Shown here: positions 59,325 through 64,000 of the stretch, piece by piece | How positions within the stretch are numbered: the stretch's first letter is position 1 | How the letters are laid out: the number at the start of each line of letters is the position of its first letter | Source: Mastigias papua | Lineage: Eukaryota > Cnidaria > Scyphozoa > Rhizostomeae > Mastigiidae | Length of the DNA stretch: 64,000 nucleotides | Assembly: GCA_964019165.1 (NCBI GenBank) | Contig: OZ025271.1 | Location: 12,317,759 to 12,381,758 of the forward strand | Direction: 5' to 3' | Translations under genes and position numbers: made by a program | Notes under the pieces: model-generated | What the model saw: the letters and a program-made list of their open reading frames with translations, nothing else | Database searches by the model: none | What the model was told of the DNA's origin: nothing

Positions 59325-61475
59325 GAGAGTATAGCTGAAGGGAGATAGAAAAGACAATTGACAAAATGCTGCTGTGACCACCGACATGATGAACAACTCT
59401 AGGAGGCTGCTTGGTCTAATGAAGTCCAAAATTGGAAAAACGAGTAAATTACAACAGGGAATGAAATTTTATTGATAGAAGAAAGTGATCTGAGACAGCC
59501 ATGGCCTTCTCCTTGCTAAGAGACTTTAATGCAATTTGTCACTGTAGAAATGGAAGATTAAAATGAAGATGAACATTAGACAAGGTCATTATCATTAAAC
59601 AGTGACAGAGCAACTGTCGCCAATAGTGATGACAATAATGAATAGTGAAGCAATGTCTTATCTACAGATTCCAACACTATCTGTTTTTTCGGTGGGGTGG
59701 GGGGGATAAAATAACTTAGACAACTCGTTTAGTAGGAGTGCTAATTGTGTCAATATCATGCCATTTAATCTCAGAGATGTGTGGTGCTTCAAGTAATTTT
59801 TGCAACGATTGTAGCTTCAATGGAACACTAATCTGCCACCACAATTTTGTAAAGAGTCAAGACCAGTCGGAGATTGCTCAAGAATGAAACATAAGCATAG
59901 AAAACTTCTCGTCTGTTGAAGATCATACAAACATTGACATACCCGTAATCATGCAAAATAATCACACGGGATAATCAATAGGAGAATGCACTCCCATATA
60001 AGGATGTTTCGCTACCAAATTAGGAATAGTGTGTAACTATGGTCATACTGAACCAGCACTGATAATAACGAACATTAACAGTGAGAATATCTGCAAATAG
60101 TCCTGTGTCAGCTAATGCTAAGATCTAATACCAAACTTTAGATAAGCGATTCATCTCTAAACCTAATATTACTTGTATTCTTAATAAGACTGCTTATGTA
60201 CTGCTGGCCCATTTGGGATAGTATAGTCTCAAACTAAGAAGGTCAGTAGAACCAAATTGACAAGCAGCATTGGTCACCATATCGAAGTAAGATTTTGTCC
60301 TACAGATGTCATATACCATCAATAATTGTTTCTCTTCCAAACATATCATTTCAAGCCACTTTTGTTCTTTTAATAATTTATCATTATAAGAATGCTAGCT
60401 GCAATGGCAAAATAATTTGCCACCATCATTTTGTAAAGTGCAAAGACCACCTAGAGAATGGTAAACAAGAAAACAGTGCTACGGAAACCCCTTGGCTGTT
60501 AAAGTTCCTACTTAGACTTCTGCTTGTCAATAGACTTTTGTATATCATTGAGCTGATTTTCTCCAGAATTTTTTTTAGGGGCTTTCATATCAATCCAAAA
60601 TTTTCCACAGAGTTGTATTATCCACCCACCGCCCAAGTGCCACTGGAAAGGTTTTCATACCTTGTCTAAGTCTAAACCATCCCGATATCCAGAATTATAC
60701 ATGACTAGTCCCTTAGTGCAAATTTCAATGCTTAGTTTTTCAATTTTCATTCAAATATTCTGCACTTGCTAGTTAAAATCAGTGAGAGTTGGAAACTGGG
60801 GAGCTTTTGGAGATGGCAGAAACCCACTGAAAATGCCCTCATCAAAAAAGTTCTCGTCAAATACTTCATAAGTTAAATATGTGTTCATATATGTATTTAA
60901 TACTTATATCTATGTATTTTATATATATGTTTATTCAAATGCTATAAATTCACATGTTAAATGCGCCTGTGCTCGAATAAGCCACGATCCCAGATGATGA
61001 TGAAAATGTGATAAATACTAATGCCTAAATTTAGACTCTTCTTATGATATGAAGAGCTAAAAAGTTCTGATGAACTTTTCACAAAGCATGTGTTAAGTAA
61101 TTGTGTGAGCCCCCATCCCTCGAATAAGTCTTCCTCTCAAATAAGGCCCTATCCAGAAGCATCAAAAATAAATAAGCCCCTTAGGCCTAATTTGGGGATT
61201 TAAGGTAATGCTTCTCCCCTTAATAATAAAAAAATAGCTGTATCAGGCCGTATCTTCATGTTTCATTTCTGATGGAATGGGAATTCTGTTTGGATCGAAA
61301 ACTGACAAACAGGCTCAATAAGCCATAGCATCAAAACACTTATGACGAAAATGGGCAAAGGATTAATAACAATATTTGACCAACAGCTTTCAAAGGAACA
61401 TTTGAGGGTATTGTCCAAATTCAGAAGCAAGTATTAAACCCTTAATCTGAAAATGGTGATAAGAAAAGGAGAACA

Positions 61476-61975
61476 GTGAAAGGAAACAGAACCAGTATAT
61501 ACCTTTGCCATATCAACCACACAAAAGATTGTGGCATGGTTTTACATGATAAAATGTTAGGTGACACATTGAAAATTAGTACTCTCGTCCCCTGTCTATT
61601 CAAAGTTCTGAAAAATCCATGCCTTCCAAATGCAAACCATCCTCAAATTACTGCTTTCCTGACGACAGGAAAGAGAGTAGAAGATTCACTAACGCCACAG
61701 GTAATAGTTAGTCCTGGCCTCCTATTTTCAATGAAATCCACCTACACAATTATTATAGCTATCGAATTAAGAAATGCAAGAGTTAATAGATGCCTTTAGT
61801 GAAAAGGAGTTTAGAGAGAGAGAGAGTACGACTGTCACGTGAAGGTAAGAAGACAAAACTGATAATACAATAAATGCAGAAGACGATAGCATGGACAACA
61901 CACAAGTTGGCAATGGGTTGTTGGAGTATGTTAAACAGCTTACGTATTTGGGAACACTCTTCAAGACAAAGCAAG
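61476..61975 (+). pseudogene. Decayed non-LTR reverse transcriptase, copy 2
   Basis: This is the equivalent of 2147-2830. Block-A-like INHTKDCGMVLHDKML and SPGLLFSM remain, and near 61919-61970 LEYVKQLTYLGTLFK is closer to the LINE consensus than in copy 1. The YADD region is absent here too, so the loss predates the duplication and was not caused by the long (GA)n tract of copy 1. Confidence 0.6.
61813..61826. repeat. Short (AG)7 tract, counterpart of the 187-bp tract
   Basis: 14 bp of AG repeats with the same flanks (GGAGTTT before, TACGACTGTCACGTG after) as the long tract at 2484-2670. Confidence 0.97.
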
Positions 61976-62305
61976 ACTGCTAACGTCAATGGTTTTCCTA
62001 ATAGCCAAATATTGAAGCAAAAGTTGGATAAGGAAAAGCAGCAACAGAAAAACAACCAGCAGTTTGAACTCTGGTGCTATATGAGAATGCTATAGATAAG
62101 CTGTGTTGAGAGATTTAAGAATGAGGACATCAAACTTTGTGTTCATCTACCTAAGAGATTGCTAGATACAACAGTAAAGAAGAAACATTCTTATATATGA
62201 AGCGGACAGAAAAGGTAATCACTGGGAAAGGAAAAAATATTGTAAAGAACAGATTGCTTCAGAGTGAAGGGCATTTCATAGGAAGGTTAAAAGATAAAAA
62301 ATCAC

Positions 62306-62466
62306 TTGTAGATGTGTTTGACTTGATGCTCGAAAGTCGTTTCAGCTCTTCACTTTCTCTTGCCACAATTCCATCTACTGTAGCAAATGCTGAGAGATCT
62401 TTCCAGTTCCGATCAACTACAACATATTTCAGACTTGTCATGGCCACACATGCTATCAAATATTGA
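62306..62466 (+). pseudogene. hAT transposase dimerisation-domain relic, copy 2
   Basis: Counterpart of 3150-3310, reading TIPSTVANAERSF then an RSTTTYFRLVM segment; Asn in place of Ile makes it closer to the hAT consensus than copy 1. Confidence 0.55.
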
Positions 62467-63757
62467 AGAAAAATGCATTGCTTAAAAGAACAAAATGGTA
62501 TCTGTGATTGGCATGGTTGAAAGATGTTTGAAATTGGAGAGAAGAGTAAAAGAGGGCAGGATTCAGAATGTAGTTAGTAGAATACAGTGCTCTCAAACAT
62601 ACGTGACCCTCTCTAGGCTATAAGATGTTAGTGAAATTTGTTACCATGGAAATAGAAGATTAATATGAAGAGGGGCATTAGACAAGATCATCATCATCAA
62701 AGAGTGATAGAGCAATTGTCGCCAACAATAAAGACATCTTCAGCAATGTAAGTATTTTTGATGAATTAAAAGACAGTTTCATAGGCATCACTAGGATTTG
62801 GCCGATCAAAACGTAAATGATACGCTCCCTTGCAATATTCAACAAGTGGATAAGCTTCACTTGTCTACACAAAATAGAAACTTAATATAGGCAAAGGGCG
62901 TTCTTCAAAATGATGATTTACGCTTTAGGAAAAAATGTAAAATAAATGCACCACAAATGCTACCTTTATATCAGTTACTGCATCCCAAATTAAATGCAAC
63001 AGCCTCCAAACCTAAAATCACGGATTCTTTTATGCATGCATTGATGTCATTTTCTTGCCATATTTAATGCTACTGGCCACTTAAGGCAATTCTGGACTTT
63101 ATGCCATTTCATATCACTTTTACACATTTCATTGTATTCTTTAGTACACAATTGTTGCATAGTCAATAAAGAAACGTACAAAATTATAGTTATCTTTGAA
63201 AGTAGAGAGGAAGCTTAACCCCTCCTGGAGTCCCCTTCATTTATAGTCCAGCTTTGCCCTAAGATTTTCGGTAAAATCGCTGATACCATTCAAAATATAT
63301 TCAACGGGCATATAACGCAAACAATGATGGTCTTTTTCAATTAAAAAAGTTGACAATCAAGGCTTTAGTAGTACTACAAACAACCAATAATATATCCCAC
63401 AGTTCTGTTGGTAAATTGTTGGGAATGGCTTCAGAACAAACTTGAGAGAAATTTTATGAAGTTCTTACTAGTTTTATGTAAACTGGCAAAAGACCACGCT
63501 CAGAAAATTTAGCATCCAGTACTGATAGTTGAGAAAACTGAGATCATTTCAGCAAAATATTATTTACATGTCAATGTACTTCTGAGCATATACATCATAA
63601 TCTAATGTTTTTCTGTTATTCTTATCCCTAGACTTCTTAGGAACAGTACTGCGCTTTTAAATTAGATCCAAACTGAAGTATTTCAATGAAAGTCGCCTGC
63701 TGTGTATTCCTAGATCTTCAAATTTAACGTGCTTATTTAAATAAAACTTTCTTAAGG
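62467..63757. other. No gene seen
   Basis: Counterpart of 3311-4597 with the same lack of recognisable features. Confidence 0.55.
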
Positions 63758-64000
63758 CCCTGATACACGGTAAGATATTCATAAGATATGAGGAGACAGA
63801 ATCTCTTTTCGTTGCTATTGATGCCTGTGTTGCCGCAAACATGAGGAGTAGAAAAGGAAAACATGCAATAAAAGAAAAGAATGTGGACCGAAGACATTTT
63901 GTCAGTGTTTCTGCTTTTTACTCCTGATTGACGTGGAATATGCCACCAGAAATGTACTCTCGCTCGCGAGCCATGAAATATTTTCAAATGCAAAGATGGT
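63758..64000. mobile_element. MITE-like element, copy 2, cut by window end
   Basis: Starts with the same CCCTGATACACGGT terminus as the element at 4598-5012; the right end lies beyond the window. Confidence 0.65.

Larger units (their letters stand above)
59325..64000. repeat. Segmental duplication, copy 2 (partner 1-4840)
   Basis: Direct-orientation copy of 1-4840, continuing past the window end. The starting boundary cannot be set because the partner runs off the window's left edge. Substitutions are scattered, and the biggest difference is the missing (GA)n expansion. Confidence 0.95.

Overview
The window looks like nuclear DNA of an invertebrate animal. It is AT-rich, genes are sparse and split by GT-AG introns, and most recognisable sequence is transposon-derived: DIRS, Harbinger, RTE, hAT and tandem LTR elements, short inverted-repeat (MITE-like) elements and microsatellites. 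A large NACHT-domain (NLR) exon and small symmetric-phase exons of probable surface receptors fit animals with expanded innate receptor families (cnidarian, sponge, tunicate or echinoderm). Some repeat families resemble what I remember from cnidarians, but I cannot test that and assign no species. No bacterial-type gene, rRNA or clear tRNA gene is present.

Layout. 1-4840 is copy 1 of a segmental duplication whose copy 2 is 59325-64000; both carry the same LINE and hAT relics. 4.6-18.6 kb holds short inverted-repeat elements and, on the minus strand at 7.3-8.95 kb, small exons of a probable membrane protein with a tandemly duplicated transmembrane exon. 19.4-24.3 kb is a tandem array of a coding-free LTR retroelement: five 450-bp LTRs alternating with four internal segments. 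25.7-26.6 kb is another short element. 26.6-31.4 kb is a DIRS-type tyrosine-recombinase retrotransposon on the minus strand with open gag, RT-RNase H and recombinase frames and a strong candidate -1 frameshift signal. 31.8-32.1 kb has a Myb/SANT-like exon.

35.3-38.3 kb (minus) carries a row of short exons, mostly phase 0 and 24-78 nt, that encode Pro/Ser/Thr-rich peptides, one with a tyrosine motif typical of receptor tails. 38.97-44.44 kb is a decayed Harbinger transposon with terminal inverted repeats, a minus-strand transposase and a convergent MADF-BESS gene. A 2.2-kb RTE-type LINE fragment interrupts the transposase and is bounded by an 11-bp target duplication. 44.5-52.1 kb is mostly unassigned, with several short elements and a diverged duplicated module. 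52.9-55.0 kb is the NACHT exon. 55-59.3 kb shows no gene I can support.

The genes do not form a pathway. The window is a transposon-dense region around parts of two or three host loci: an NLR, a receptor with multi-exon tail and a small membrane protein. The most testable novelties are the DIRS frameshift element, the LTR-sharing tandem array, the cassette-exon array, and the 59.3-kb-spaced duplication with a 173-bp microsatellite length difference.
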